The notes: generated by a model not told the origin, from the letters alone. Counted from the stretch's first letter, positions 1-8,892 are shown. The stretch: 64,000 bases of DNA from Flammeovirga agarivorans (GCF_012641475.1 NZ_JABAIL010000002.1:817449-881448), one strand, 5' to 3'. Translations and numbers: made by a program.

Positions 1-2
1 AT

Positions 3-1691
3 CATCTAAAAGAAACGTTAGAAGAAGATTTCGATGAAATTTGTCGTTTTGATACCTTAAAGGAATCATTTGAACCACATGAATGGGCTGCACTCCGACT
101 GATAGATGGGCATATGAATGGGGTACACAAATACCCTATTGATGAAGTGATCGAGTATTTTGAAAATAGCCTTAACATTAGCTGGTTGTACCATATTGAA
201 ACCAAACACCCTGTATTAAGAATTGTATCCAATGGTGCGATGGAACAATTGGAAAGTAACTTACAGGAAGCTATTCTTGAAAAAAGATCTATTGCCAATG
301 ATATGACTTTGGTTCGATTAAAGGAAAGAACGTACGACAAAGTAGAATACAATCGATTAAACAATAGAGTCACATATAGAGACTTATACCATCAAGTAAA
401 TAAGAAAAGAAGTATTTGGCCTTTAAGAAAAACATTCCATAAGTTCCAGGATGAAATCTTAGACCTTCTTCCTTGTTGGTTAACTTCTCCGGAGGCAGCA
501 TCAGCTATATTCCCTCTGATTCCGTTCTTTGACCTTGTTATTTTTGATGAAGCATCACAGTGTTTTGCCGAGAAGGGAATTCCTGCCATGTATAGAGGTG
601 CACAAGTGGCTATCTTAGGCGATTCTCAACAATTACCTCCATTTGACTTGTACAAGCCAAGGTGGGAAGAAGACGATGAATACGATTTAGACCCTGCCTT
701 AGAAGTCGATAGTTTACTAGATCTTGGTAAGCAATATCTATCAGAACACTATCTGATGGGACATTACAGAAGTGAATCGTTTGATCTTATTGATTTCTCT
801 AATAAGTATTTCTATAAAAATAAACTTCGCTTTATACCTTATTACAATAAGGTGAAGTTCAACGATAGAGGTATTGAGTTTCATCATATAGAAAATGGAA
901 TTTGGAAGAAGGGTGTCAACCAGGAAGAAGCTGTGGCTGTGGTAAAACAAGCCAAGAGACTCGTCGATGAAGGAGAAAAAAGCATTGGTATTATCACTTT
1001 CAATCATAAACAACAAGAATTGATTCAAGAGATCATGGATAGAATCAATGTCAATTGGCCTTCGGATACCATCGTTAAAAACATTGAGAATATTCAAGGA
1101 GATGAAAGAGATCATATCTTACTTTCTGTTACTTATGCCTTTAATGAAAATGGAAAATTCAATTTACAATTCGGTGCTCTAAGTCAAGAAGGAGGAGAAA
1201 AAAGGCTTAATGTAGCCATTACAAGAGCTAGAAAAAAAGAATATATATTTAGCAGCATTCTCCCCCATCAATTAAAAACCGAGGAAGTAAAGAATGAAGG
1301 TCCTAAGTTACTGAAAGAATTTCTTCACTATGCAAAAGAAGTTAGTGAGCAAGGATATAGACCTACTCCATATTCTGATGAAAGCTGGAAATTTGGTAAA
1401 ACACTAAAAGATAAAATTAAGAAAGAAGAAGATATGACAGAACAACTTCCTTTCTCTTCATTAACTGTTGTACAAAATGCAGTTCCTACTGCTTTATTGA
1501 TGACCGATGATGAAAATTATCATCAGTTTATTTCAGCGAAAGATGCTCATGGTTATTTCCCTATCGAATTGAAAAAGAAGGATTGGAAATTTAATCGTTT
1601 CTACAGTCGAAACCTTTGGAAAAACAAAAAGAAATTTAAGAAAAACGTTGCTCTTTTTGTTGAAGATATTGATCAAGAAAGACCCTCTTAA
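3..1691 (+). CDS. Superfamily I DNA/RNA helicase, C-terminal part (5' end outside window)
   Basis: The frame is open to the window edge, so the start lies upstream and the first in-frame ATG (114) is internal. Counting from that ATG, visible helicase motifs are the Walker B/DEAD-like VIFDEASQ (about residue 145), motif III GDSQQLPP, motif IV-like GIITFNHKQQELI, motif V with IQGDERD, and motif VI RLNVAITRARK. This order and the DEASQ/QGDERD signatures are those of the UPF1/DNA2-like SF1B helicases (AAA_11/AAA_12). The Walker A loop is not seen and must lie before the window. ATP-dependent unwinding is the family role; the substrate is unknown. The last 100 residues resemble no domain I recognise. 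The stop codon sits inside the terminator hairpin. Confidence 0.88.
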   Translation, partial: HLKETLEEDFDEICRFDTLKESFEPHEWAALRLIDGHMNGVHKYPIDEVIEYFENSLNISWLYHIETKHPVLRIVSNGAMEQLESNLQEAILEKRSIANDMTLVRLKERTYDKVEYNRLNNRVTYRDLYHQVNKKRSIWPLRKTFHKFQDEILDLLPCWLTSPEAASAIFPLIPFFDLVIFDEASQCFAEKGIPAMYRGAQVAILGDSQQLPPFDLYKPRWEEDDEYDLDPALEVDSLLDLGKQYLSEHYLMGHYRSESFDLIDFSNKYFYKNKLRFIPYYNKVKFNDRGIEFHHIENGIWKKGVNQEEAVAVVKQAKRLVDEGEKSIGIITFNHKQQELIQEIMDRINVNWPSDTIVKNIENIQGDERDHILLSVTYAFNENGKFNLQFGALSQEGGEKRLNVAITRARKKEYIFSSILPHQLKTEEVKNEGPKLLKEFLHYAKEVSEQGYRPTPYSDESWKFGKTLKDKIKKEEDMTEQLPFSSLTVVQNAVPTALLMTDDENYHQFISAKDAHGYFPIELKKKDWKFNRFYSRNLWKNKKKFKKNVALFVEDIDQERPS

Positions 1692-1704
1692 TGGGTCTTT
1701 TTTT
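1678..1704 (+). terminator. Rho-independent terminator of the helicase gene
   Basis: AAAGACCC (1678-1685) pairs with GGGTCTTT (1693-1700), followed by a T run to 1704. The helicase stop codon (1689-1691) lies in the loop. Confidence 0.85.
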
Positions 1705-1739
1705 ATGTCAAATTGAGTAAAAACAGAATAATAATTAAA

Positions 1740-1755
1740 ATGAATATTCATTCAT
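1740..1755. promoter_or_regulatory. Palindrome ATGAATATTCATTCAT, possible regulator site
   Basis: The sequence contains overlapping ATGAAT/ATTCAT inverted halves. It resembles the half-sites of the TetR-type FadR box of Bacillus (TGAATGA...TCATTCA). Similar motifs occur upstream of pfaA at 53851-53870 and 53923-53934. Function is inferred only; short AT-rich palindromes arise by chance. Confidence 0.25.
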
Positions 1756-1927
1756 TTATTTTGCGTGAAAATAATTTCAAAGAATATAATTTTACATTTA
1801 ATCATTTATATGAAATAGTATTTATGTATTTCATATTTTATAACAGCATTAAAAACCTCATTTTTTTATTTTAACAATAACCATAAAAAACTGCGCTTTT
1901 ATTGTTTACCCTTATTAAATATCAAAA

Positions 1928-1960
1928 TTTGTAGCCCTAAAAGAAACGCCTATACCTTTG
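1928..1960 (+). promoter_or_regulatory. Possible Bacteroidota promoter for the 2022 gene
   Basis: A -7 box TACCTTTG (1953-1960) matches TAnnTTTG exactly. A TTTG lies at 1928-1931, with 21 bases between. The spacing is slightly longer than the usual 17-19, so the -33 element is uncertain. Confidence 0.45.
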
Positions 1961-2021
1961 TGTTATCGAAAACGTTGACGATTCAATCTTACCTAATTTT
2001 AGAATCCTATTTAAATAAGAA

Positions 2022-2801
2022 ATGAAAAAAGTTTTAACGCTAATTACCGTATTTTTTGGTTGTACATTATCTATCTACGCACAAGGAGTTTTAGGAGTCA
2101 GAGGTGGTTTATCTTCTTCTGGGTTATTAGTAGAAGATCCGAATGGCGGGTTAGTTCATGGATTTGTTGGAGGTATCACTTATGATGTTCCAATGAGTCA
2201 AAAATTTAGTTTGGGAATTGAGGTAAATTATGCTCAACAAGGAGTGTATAGTTTAACAGATGAAACTATGGCAGGATCAATACCAATGACTCCCGACCAA
2301 ATGTTAGATGTATCTTACCAAATGACAGGTAGAACTGATATTAAATTACACTACATCAATATTCCTATTGTTGCAAAATATGCATTTGGTGATAATGGTA
2401 ACTTCAAACTATTTGGTGGTGGACAGATTGGCTTTAAATTAAGCCAGGATGTACAATGGTCTGATGGTGAATATACATTGACAGCTAATGGTGAGGATGC
2501 CTCTCATATGCTACCAGAAGCTGCAAAAGCAATCTATGAACAAACAGGAATGATGATTCCTTACACAGATGAACAAATGCAAGCAGTCGCAGAAGGTCAA
2601 GAATTTAAAAACATTGATATTTCTGTAGTATTTGGTGCATCTTACCAATTTGGTGATTCACCATTTGGTCTTGATTTCAGAGTAAATTATGGGTTAACTG
2701 ACATCAACAATAGTCCTGATCCAGAACTAAATGGAAAAGACTATATGAACAATATGAACATTCAATTTACGGCTACTTATGCCTTATGGGGACATAAATA
2801 A
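2022..2801 (+). CDS. Outer-membrane beta-barrel protein (PorT/OMP_b-brl type)
   Basis: A 259-residue secreted protein. Residues 1-21 form a Sec signal peptide (Lys-Lys start, hydrophobic core, cleavage after YAQ). The mature part opens with GVLGVRGGLS, alternates polar and hydrophobic residues, and contains barrel strands such as LHYINIPIVAKYAF, FKLFGGGQIGF, VVFGASYQF and FGLDFRVNYGL. This is the usual layout of small Bacteroidota porin-family barrels, in which the 'Y.NIP...KY' strand is very typical. It probably sits in the outer membrane; ligand unknown. It stands alone between a possible promoter and its own terminator. Confidence 0.8.
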   Translation: MKKVLTLITVFFGCTLSIYAQGVLGVRGGLSSSGLLVEDPNGGLVHGFVGGITYDVPMSQKFSLGIEVNYAQQGVYSLTDETMAGSIPMTPDQMLDVSYQMTGRTDIKLHYINIPIVAKYAFGDNGNFKLFGGGQIGFKLSQDVQWSDGEYTLTANGEDASHMLPEAAKAIYEQTGMMIPYTDEQMQAVAEGQEFKNIDISVVFGASYQFGDSPFGLDFRVNYGLTDINNSPDPELNGKDYMNNMNIQFTATYALWGHK

Positions 2802-2823
2802 GTCAAATTGAAGTAGATAATTG

Positions 2824-2857
2824 AAAGGAAGTCAGTCTTGGCTTCCTTTTTTTGTTT
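2824..2857 (+). terminator. Terminator of the outer-membrane protein gene
   Basis: AAAGGAAG (2824-2831) pairs with CTTCCTTT (2842-2849), followed by a T-rich run. Confidence 0.85.
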
Positions 2858-2965
2858 TTTTACCACTAAATAGGCAACCTTTTTGATAGACTAAAGGTAG
2901 TATTAAGTATAAATGCTACAAACCAATTATAAAATTTATACATACTAAACTGAAAGTAAACATTT

Positions 2966-3250
2966 ATGAAAAGAATAATAACTGTACTAACTTCCATATT
3001 GATGATGTCACTGTCATTTGCATCTTTTGCAGATGAAGTAGAAACAATTACGACCAAAGCTAAAACACCCTTATATAAGGTCGTGGATGGCAAAATGAAA
3101 CGAGTAGGTTTTATGCCCAAAGGCAGTCAAATTGAAGTAAAAAAAATCCCACATATAGAAGGTAAAATTGAGTATAAAGCAAGAGTAAATTATCACGAAA
3201 CAGAATGTGGTCATTTAATTTCTACTCGATATATCAATAACAAAAAGTAA
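2966..3250 (+). CDS. Small secreted protein, unknown function
   Basis: A 94-residue protein. Residues 1-22 look like a Sec signal peptide ending SFA|DEV. The mature part of about 70 residues contains a TPLYKVVDGKMKRVGFMPKGSQIEV stretch split by short turns, which resembles a bacterial SH3-like barrel ('xLYxxxxGKxxRxGxxPKGxxxxV'). There is a single Cys near the C-terminus. I do not recognise a named family; a periplasmic SH3b-like role is inference. It is a single gene with a strong terminator directly after it. Confidence 0.7.
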   Translation: MKRIITVLTSILMMSLSFASFADEVETITTKAKTPLYKVVDGKMKRVGFMPKGSQIEVKKIPHIEGKIEYKARVNYHETECGHLISTRYINNKK

Positions 3251-3266
3251 AAGACTTTATTAAAAA

Positions 3267-3308
3267 AAAGAAGCCGTTTCTGTAATCAATTATAGAAACG
3301 GCTTCTTT
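3267..3308 (+). terminator. Strong stem-loop terminator
   Basis: A perfect 15-bp stem: 3267-3281 (AAAGAAGCCGTTTCT) pairs with 3294-3308, with a 12-base loop. The stem ends provide A and T tracts, so it could act in both directions. Confidence 0.9.
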
Positions 3309-3410
3309 GTTTATGCTCCCCACTATCTTCTATACATTATTATTTTCACCTACTACAAAGTCGAAATTGAAAACATAGTATTTCAATGAAAAATTATTCA
3401 TCAAAGTATA

Positions 3411-3438
3411 TTGAATTTGAAGGACGTTTGTATATTTG
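3411..3438 (+). promoter_or_regulatory. Bacteroidota consensus promoter
   Basis: TTG (3411-3413), exactly 17 bases, then TATATTTG (3431-3438): a full match to TTG-N17-TAnnTTTG. Transcription would start near 3445 and lead into the small Cys protein, TonB receptor and PepSY genes. Confidence 0.8.
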
Positions 3439-3463
3439 CACAGCTCTTTAAATAAGCACCCTA

Positions 3464-3859
3464 ATGATGAACAAACTGAACATCTCAGTTACATTTATTC
3501 TAGCAACAATCGTATTGATCCAATGCATATCTACTCCTCTCATTTGGATGGATTATAATATGCGCAAGGATTTCTATGCCGAAGTTTTGTGCGTGAATAA
3601 AAACCGAACAGACCTTCCACAGGTTTGTGGTGGGCGCTGTCAATTAAAGTCTAAGTTGGCTGATGCTACTTCTCCAGAATCAGAAAGTAGCAGTAAAGAA
3701 AACAAACTCAAGGAAGTAGTTTCTGAACCACTTTCACTTTCCATTTTTATGTTTTCTACAAAGAGTGTACATCGTTCTATCGATCAATTACCAATGCTGA
3801 TAGACGAAAAAGTGGAAGGAAACTATACTTCTTCAATCTTCCATCCTCCGATAGCATAA
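3464..3859 (+). CDS. Small membrane-anchored Cys protein next to a TonB receptor
   Basis: A 131-residue protein. Residues 8-28 form a hydrophobic segment (signal anchor or signal peptide), followed by a conserved-looking block with LCVNKN, three spaced cysteines and CGGRC, then a low-complexity Ser/Lys region. Short proteins with an 'LCVNK...C.G.C' block are common in Bacteroidota beside TonB receptors and PepSY proteins. From this context I infer a role in metal or heme uptake or sensing, with the Cys motif as a possible metal ligand. It is driven by the promoter at 3411-3438 and lies 230 bases before the receptor. ATG at 3464 and 3467 are both possible starts. Confidence 0.65.
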   Translation: MMNKLNISVTFILATIVLIQCISTPLIWMDYNMRKDFYAEVLCVNKNRTDLPQVCGGRCQLKSKLADATSPESESSSKENKLKEVVSEPLSLSIFMFSTKSVHRSIDQLPMLIDEKVEGNYTSSIFHPPIA

Positions 3860-3945
3860 TTGCTTTTCTAATTATCGACTTTTTTAAACATCATTTCTTT
3901 TTGATGGATGTATTGTTGTGTCAAGACATTCAATAATACTTTTTC

Positions 3946-4050
3946 GAGGTAACTTTTTTATACCTCTAGGTCGTTACATTCAAAAATTTAAAAATCATCG
4001 CATAACATTAATACTAGGCTATTGGTAACACTCCTTTTTGGTGTTATCAA
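3946..4050 (+). other. Leader hairpins between the Cys-protein and receptor genes
   Basis: Two stem-loops lie in the 230-base gap: GAGGTA/TACCTC (3946-3951 with 3961-3966) and a 10-bp stem with one wobble (4022-4031 with 4041-4050). Neither has a good T tract, so they look more like mRNA processing or stability elements than terminators. Confidence 0.4.
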
Positions 4051-4089
4051 AAGTGTTAGCTAATCGTTATGTCCAAATAAAAAACAGTA

Positions 4090-6384
4090 ATGAAATCGCA
4101 ATTGTTAGGAGCTCTTCTATTGATTTTGAGCATCCCTTCTCTTCATGCCCAAACTTTAGAGTTATCAGGTAAAATTCAAGACAAATTATCTAAAGAAGCT
4201 TTGGTTGGTGTCATTGTTATCAATCAAAAAGATAGTAAGTATACTATCACTGATAGCGAAGGAAATTATAGCATCAGTGTAGATCAAAATGATATGATTG
4301 AATTCAAGTACTTAGGTTATTTAAGTACAACGATGAAAGCCAGTTCAATCAAATCTGTCATCTCTTTATCTCAAGATGATTATGTGCTTAACCAAGTTGT
4401 TGTTTCAGCCAGTAGAGATGCTCAAAAAAGAGAGGAAGCACCAATAGCTATTACATCTATTGGTAGGACAATGCTTGAGGAAACAAAAGCACAGTCATTA
4501 GATCAGGTCATCAATAAAGTTCCAGGTGTATTAATGGCCGATCTTGGTAGCGAACAACATATGATGGCTATTCGTCAACCGATATCAACAAAAAGCCTTT
4601 TCTTATATTTAGAAGATGGTTTACCTATCCGTCCTACAGGTATTTTTAATCATAATGCCTTGAATGAGATGAATATGGCAGTCGCTCAAAATATTGAAGT
4701 AATACGAGGGCCTGCTTCAGCATTATATGGTTCTGAAGCCATTGGAGGTGCGATAAATCTTATTACAAAAACTCCATCACTAGTGCCTACTGCCCAAGTA
4801 CAATTAAGAGGTGATTCTTATGGTTACAGAAGAGTTGACGTAACAGTTGAAGGAACATCTAAAAATGGTAAGTTTGGTGCTAGCATTGGAGGCTATGCTG
4901 CAAAAAGAGAGAACGGATACTTAGATCACAGTGATTTTGATAAAACTATCGTTACCGCTGTTTTACAATACAAGGTCAACGAAAGTTTAGTCTTAAAATC
5001 TAATACTACTTATATGAAGTATTATTCAGATATGGGCTCTTCTTTAGACAGTACATCTTTTTATGATAGAGATTTCACTTCATTACACAACTTTACTAAA
5101 AGAGAAATTAAATTGTGGAGATCAACTTTCACTGCTGATAAAACTTGGTCTGAAAACAGTAAAACAGTCGCTAAAGCTTTTTTCCGTACGAATACATTAG
5201 GACAAATTCCTAGTTACAGAATTAAGAATGATTGGGGAAATCCAAGTGTTGCTAAGGGAGAAGTAAATGAAAGTGCTTTCCAAAGTTATGGAGCTGTTAT
5301 ACAACATAACCAAAAGATTCCTTCATTAAAAACAACAATAAGAGTTGGAGCAAGTGTAGATTACAGTCCAACTACTTTCTGGGCAAACTACATTGATGTA
5401 CAAAGAGATGAAAATGGTAGATATGTAGGGTACACTTCAACGGATTCTGTACTTACAGATTACCAAACTAATTTATTGAATACTGGCCTTTATGCTCAAG
5501 TAGAAGTTAATCCTATTGATCGATTATTTATTACGGCAGGAGTTCGATCGGATCATTTCAAGTATGACTATACGAATAACTTGGGTGAGGAAGCTTTTTC
5601 AGGTGCTCCAAATTCAGTCAATTATTTTAATGCCATTACTCCAAGAGTAGGTGCTACTTACACTATGCTTAATGGACTTGGTTTCTACTCTAACTATAGT
5701 GTAGGTTTTATGCCTCCACAAGTTTCAGAATTATACAGAGGTGTAAAAGTTCCTACATTGGAACCTTCTTATTACAATAACTTTGAAGTAGGAACATGGT
5801 ATACCCTACCAAGTGGATTTGGCTATGTGGAAGGTGCTTACTACAATATGTCGGGTAAAAACGAAATCGTTTCAGTACTTCAGGAAGATGGTTCTTATGA
5901 AAATCAGAATGCTGGCTCTACCAATCATCAAGGTGTAGAAATGGCCTTACACTTTAAGCCCGTTTCTCAACTTTTTGTTCGGGTTGGTGGTACCTATGCA
6001 GAGCATACTTTTGAAGAATTTAATACAGGTAAAGAAGACTTTTCAGGAAATACAATGGCCAATGCTCCCAATTGGATTGCCAACATGGAATTAACATTTA
6101 AGCCTCGATTCCTAAAAGGATTTAGAACATCATTAGAGTTTCAAAAAGTGAGTGTGTACTATATGGATAATCAGAATACGAAAAAGTACGATGGATACCA
6201 TGTATTCAACTTACGATTTGGTTACCAATTTAAAGGCTTAGATACATGGTTTAACATCATGAACTTAACCGATGAGCTATACGCCACAAGAGTTTCCAAG
6301 TCATCTTGGGGAGAAAATTATAATTTAGGTGCCCCTCGTACTTTCCAATTAGGTATCGGCTATACAATCAGTAAGAATAAATAA
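4090..6384 (+). CDS. TonB-dependent outer-membrane receptor
   Basis: 764 residues. Residues 1-20 are a Sec signal peptide (ending LHAQ). Residues about 24-107 form a CarboxypepD_reg-like domain (LSGKIQDKLSKEALVGVIV, DSEGNYSI, FKYLGYLS). The plug follows at about 115-230, with IEVIRGPASALYGSEAIGGAINLIT as its diagnostic end. The remainder is a 22-strand-type barrel ending in the typical aromatic terminal strand (TFQLGIGYTISKNK). Such receptors import metal chelates, heme or other ligands using TonB energy. The small Cys protein upstream and the PepSY membrane protein two bases downstream suggest metal, siderophore or heme uptake. The ligand cannot be read from sequence. Confidence 0.92.
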   Translation: MKSQLLGALLLILSIPSLHAQTLELSGKIQDKLSKEALVGVIVINQKDSKYTITDSEGNYSISVDQNDMIEFKYLGYLSTTMKASSIKSVISLSQDDYVLNQVVVSASRDAQKREEAPIAITSIGRTMLEETKAQSLDQVINKVPGVLMADLGSEQHMMAIRQPISTKSLFLYLEDGLPIRPTGIFNHNALNEMNMAVAQNIEVIRGPASALYGSEAIGGAINLITKTPSLVPTAQVQLRGDSYGYRRVDVTVEGTSKNGKFGASIGGYAAKRENGYLDHSDFDKTIVTAVLQYKVNESLVLKSNTTYMKYYSDMGSSLDSTSFYDRDFTSLHNFTKREIKLWRSTFTADKTWSENSKTVAKAFFRTNTLGQIPSYRIKNDWGNPSVAKGEVNESAFQSYGAVIQHNQKIPSLKTTIRVGASVDYSPTTFWANYIDVQRDENGRYVGYTSTDSVLTDYQTNLLNTGLYAQVEVNPIDRLFITAGVRSDHFKYDYTNNLGEEAFSGAPNSVNYFNAITPRVGATYTMLNGLGFYSNYSVGFMPPQVSELYRGVKVPTLEPSYYNNFEVGTWYTLPSGFGYVEGAYYNMSGKNEIVSVLQEDGSYENQNAGSTNHQGVEMALHFKPVSQLFVRVGGTYAEHTFEEFNTGKEDFSGNTMANAPNWIANMELTFKPRFLKGFRTSLEFQKVSVYYMDNQNTKKYDGYHVFNLRFGYQFKGLDTWFNIMNLTDELYATRVSKSSWGENYNLGAPRTFQLGIGYTISKNK

Positions 6385-6386
6385 TC

Positions 6387-7817
6387 ATGACTTTGTATCA
6401 ATTTCATCGAAAGTTAAGTCTTATCGCATTATTACCTCTATTAGCATGGACACTAAGTGGAGTAATGCACCCTCTTATGTCTAATTTTAAACCAAAAGTA
6501 AATCAACGTTTGGTGGTAAATCAAGAGGAAAAAGATGCGGATCAATTACTATTTACTGCAGATTCAATTATTAAAATTAATCACTGGAAAGACATACAAT
6601 CTTTCCGCTTGGTTAATATTGACTCTAACTTATATTACCAATTCAAAAAGTCAGAAGGTAACATTTATGTAAATACAAAAAATGGTGATATTCTTCCAAA
6701 TGGAGAAAATGTTTATATCTCCTATCTTGCCAGCTTATATTCTGGTGAGAGTGAAGACAAAATCGCTACAATCACTGAACAGAAAACGTTCAATAATGAG
6801 TATGTAAAAATTGCAAGAATCCTTCCCGTATATAAAGTCGAGTATCAAAGAATGGATGGACTAAAAGTATTTATTGATACAAACACAGATCAGATGACGT
6901 ATGCTACAAATACATTGAGAAGTGGTTATCAAGCATTTTTCTTATGGGCTCATAGTTGGAGTTTCCTAGATTTCAATACTACATTTAGACTATTTGTTCT
7001 TGGAGTATTTATTACAATTTGTTTTTTAGCAGGTGTATCTGGAATATTAGTGTATACTAAATTTAGAAAAACCTATCAGCGTCAACAGATATCCAAGGTT
7101 CCTTGGCAACGAAGGTTGCACCGCTCATTAGGTATTGGTTTATCATTTTCATTATTACTATTTGCTTTCAGTGCATTTATGCACATGTTACCAAAATACA
7201 ATGCTCTCGATAAAACTAGTTTTACTAGCCCAACATCATTTACGCCAGAAGAACTTACTTTCGACTTTGATAGTATTCCAAAAGGATGGATGAATATTCA
7301 ACCTATAAAATTAAAAGATAAAGTGTACTATCAAGTACATTATAAAAAAGGACGTAGTATCTCAAAAAGGTACTATAATGTAGCAACTCAGAAGGAGCTT
7401 TCACAGGGAGATAGTATCTATGCAGTACATTTAGCCCAACGTTACAGTGGATTAAAGAGTATCAGAAATATCACTCCGGTAAACAAGTTTGCAAATGAGT
7501 ATGGCTTTATCAACAAATTACTTCCAGTACAAAAAGTACAATTTGAGGGTGAAGGCAACCCAAGGTGGTATATTGATACCAAAACAAGTTTTGTAGGAGC
7601 AATTATCGAAGATAAGTCTGCTATCTCAGGGTTTATTTTTGCCTATTTCCATAAATATCATGTTTTTGATTTTCTAGGAAAACCAATTAGAGATACTATC
7701 ATGTCATTTTTTGCTTTAGGTAATTTCATGGTGGGTATTTTGGGGTTCTGGATGTATCTCAACACAAAGTCTAAGAAAAGAAAAGGGAGAAAGAGAGACA
7801 AAGTATTAGTCTCTTAA
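6387..7817 (+). CDS. PepSY-associated membrane protein
   Basis: 476 residues. An N-terminal helix begins FHRKLSLIALLPLLAWTLSGVMHP; another helix follows at about 203-223, a third at about 247-270, and a C-terminal helix at about 430-458. Two periplasmic segments have the same PepSY-like layout, each ending in a 'YxIDTxT' strand (VFIDTNTDQM and WYIDTKTSF). This matches PepSY_TM proteins encoded with TonB receptors, some of which reduce ferric chelates or move metals. It starts two bases after the receptor stop, so the two are probably co-transcribed and translationally coupled. Assignment to metal uptake comes from family and context. Confidence 0.85.
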   Translation: MTLYQFHRKLSLIALLPLLAWTLSGVMHPLMSNFKPKVNQRLVVNQEEKDADQLLFTADSIIKINHWKDIQSFRLVNIDSNLYYQFKKSEGNIYVNTKNGDILPNGENVYISYLASLYSGESEDKIATITEQKTFNNEYVKIARILPVYKVEYQRMDGLKVFIDTNTDQMTYATNTLRSGYQAFFLWAHSWSFLDFNTTFRLFVLGVFITICFLAGVSGILVYTKFRKTYQRQQISKVPWQRRLHRSLGIGLSFSLLLFAFSAFMHMLPKYNALDKTSFTSPTSFTPEELTFDFDSIPKGWMNIQPIKLKDKVYYQVHYKKGRSISKRYYNVATQKELSQGDSIYAVHLAQRYSGLKSIRNITPVNKFANEYGFINKLLPVQKVQFEGEGNPRWYIDTKTSFVGAIIEDKSAISGFIFAYFHKYHVFDFLGKPIRDTIMSFFALGNFMVGILGFWMYLNTKSKKRKGRKRDKVLVS

Positions 7818-7820
7818 TAA

Positions 7821-7870
7821 AAAGATAAAAGCCGTACTTATATATCAATAAGTACGGCTTTTATCTTTTT
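7821..7870. terminator. Bidirectional terminator between convergent units
   Basis: A perfect 20-bp stem (7821-7840 with 7851-7870), 10-base loop, with A tract on one side and T tract on the other. It ends the receptor/PepSY operon on the plus strand and the thioredoxin unit on the minus strand. Confidence 0.92.
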
Positions 7871-7985
7871 CTTTTTCAAACCTCTCAACAGAAGCGGTAC
7901 AGCAACTATTGTAAGATGTTTTTGGAGATTGGTATTTTCTCTTTAACCATTCTCTTATATGTCTGATTAATTTCGATTTACTCAT
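7839..7985 (-). CDS. Possible 48-residue basic peptide overlapping the thioredoxin stop
   Basis: An ATG at 7985 overlaps the thioredoxin stop (ATGAGTAA, thioredoxin TAA at 7980-7978). The frame runs 48 codons to TAA at 7841-7839. The peptide begins MSKSKLIRHIREWLKRKYQ, then has a short hydrophobic run TIVAVPLLL and a Lys-rich end. The last dozen codons fall in the terminator stem. Start/stop overlap favours a real coupled gene; the lack of a recognised family and the terminator overlap argue against it. Treat as a candidate. Confidence 0.3.
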
Positions 7986-8307
7986 GAATTAATCTTTTTA
8001 ATTGTTGAATAGGAACAATACCATGTGCCCTTCCCGTTTCTTTTGAATCAACTAAACCAATAAAATAAGGTATTCCTTTGATATTGTAATTCTTCGCTAC
8101 AGCTTCCAATTTCTCTGGGTCCACCTTAATTACTTTTGCAACCCCTTCCAACTCAAATGATAAATTACTGATTGTACCTTTCATTACTCTACATGGCGGA
8201 CACCATTCTGTGGAGAAATCAAGAATTACCTTTTTGTTTTCCTGAATTGCCAAGTTCAATTCATCTATATTTTGAACAGTCATTACTGTATTTGGTATTT
8301 CAAACAT
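7978..8307 (-). CDS. Thioredoxin-family protein
   Basis: 109 residues with the thioredoxin fold order: a strand KKVILDFSTEWCPPCRVMK carrying the redox motif WCPPC (about residues 35-39), then KVDPEKLEAVAKNYNIKGIPYFIGL with the cis-proline before YF. There is no signal peptide, so it is cytoplasmic. CPPC differs from the classic CGPC and is seen in thioredoxin-like reductases and Bacteroidota thioredoxins. It reduces disulfides or acts in oxidative stress by family; the partner is unknown. It lies on the minus strand, convergent with the PepSY gene. Confidence 0.88.
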   Translation of the reverse strand: MFEIPNTVMTVQNIDELNLAIQENKKVILDFSTEWCPPCRVMKGTISNLSFELEGVAKVIKVDPEKLEAVAKNYNIKGIPYFIGLVDSKETGRAHGIVPIQQLKRLIHE

Positions 8308-8511
8308 ATTTTACGTTGGTAAGTAACAATTCAATAAACACAAATTCAATACTTAAAGTTAATTCTGTTCAAAACTGATAACAATGAAAGCTATTTGTGT
8401 CATATTGTCATAAATAAATAAGTCAACTTGTCTGTCAAAAAAACTAAATACAAAAAACAAGGCCCGTCATTGACGAGCCCCGTTTCAATTTACACCCAAA
8501 CTTTAAACACT

Positions 8512-8670
8512 ATGAAAATTGATCTGCCCTCTGAACAGGACAGAAACTCTCAGTTCTATAACAATACTTTATTACAAGTATTTGAATCACATAAGATGCT
8601 TTTAAACAATAAAATTTTAAAAGCTTTCTTGCTTATGACATTACAAATGTGGTGGAATAAAATTGAATAA
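8512..8670 (+). CDS. Possible 52-residue protein, unknown
   Basis: From ATG at 8512 the frame encodes MKIDLPSEQDRNSQFYNN..., a mostly helical, Leu/Met-rich peptide ending MWWNKIE. A longer frame with a TTG start at 8428 would cover a hairpin (ggcccgtc/gacgagcc, near 8461-8480), so the ATG is preferred. I recognise no family. The hairpin just before suggests a structured leader. It could be a small regulatory or membrane-associated peptide, or non-coding. Confidence 0.35.
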   Translation: MKIDLPSEQDRNSQFYNNTLLQVFESHKMLLNNKILKAFLLMTLQMWWNKIE

Positions 8671-8799
8671 ATATTGATGACCATCACCATTCTTGAATGA
8701 TACTTCACTTTATTACGGTAATTTAGATTTGTTTGCACTCCTCCACTTTTTTGATAAAAAATTTTAATAGACTGTTTTTTTGTATGGAGTTTGTCTTAC

Positions 8800-8819
8800 T
8801 TGTACATACTAGTGTACAA
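8800..8819. promoter_or_regulatory. Inverted repeat upstream of the Deg protease
   Basis: TTGTACA-TACTAG-TGTACAA is a perfect 7-bp inverted repeat about 75 bases before the htrA start. It has the size of a dimeric repressor or activator operator. Function is inferred from position only. Confidence 0.4.
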
Positions 8820-8892
8820 ATAGAAACTCTAGACTTGAACAATTAGTCTCTCTCAGAGTTTCAGAATTAAAAACATATTAGACTATCATATC

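Larger units (their letters stand above)
1701..2021. other. AT-rich intergenic region
   Basis: About 320 bases without a gene between the helicase terminator and the outer-membrane protein. It holds an ATTCATTCAT-type palindrome (1740-1755) and a possible promoter (1928-1960). I see no RNA gene or small reading frame. Confidence 0.6.

Noticed and set aside
2-373. Minus-strand frame at the window start
   Set aside because: It overlaps the helicase gene on the other strand and has no domain or context support.
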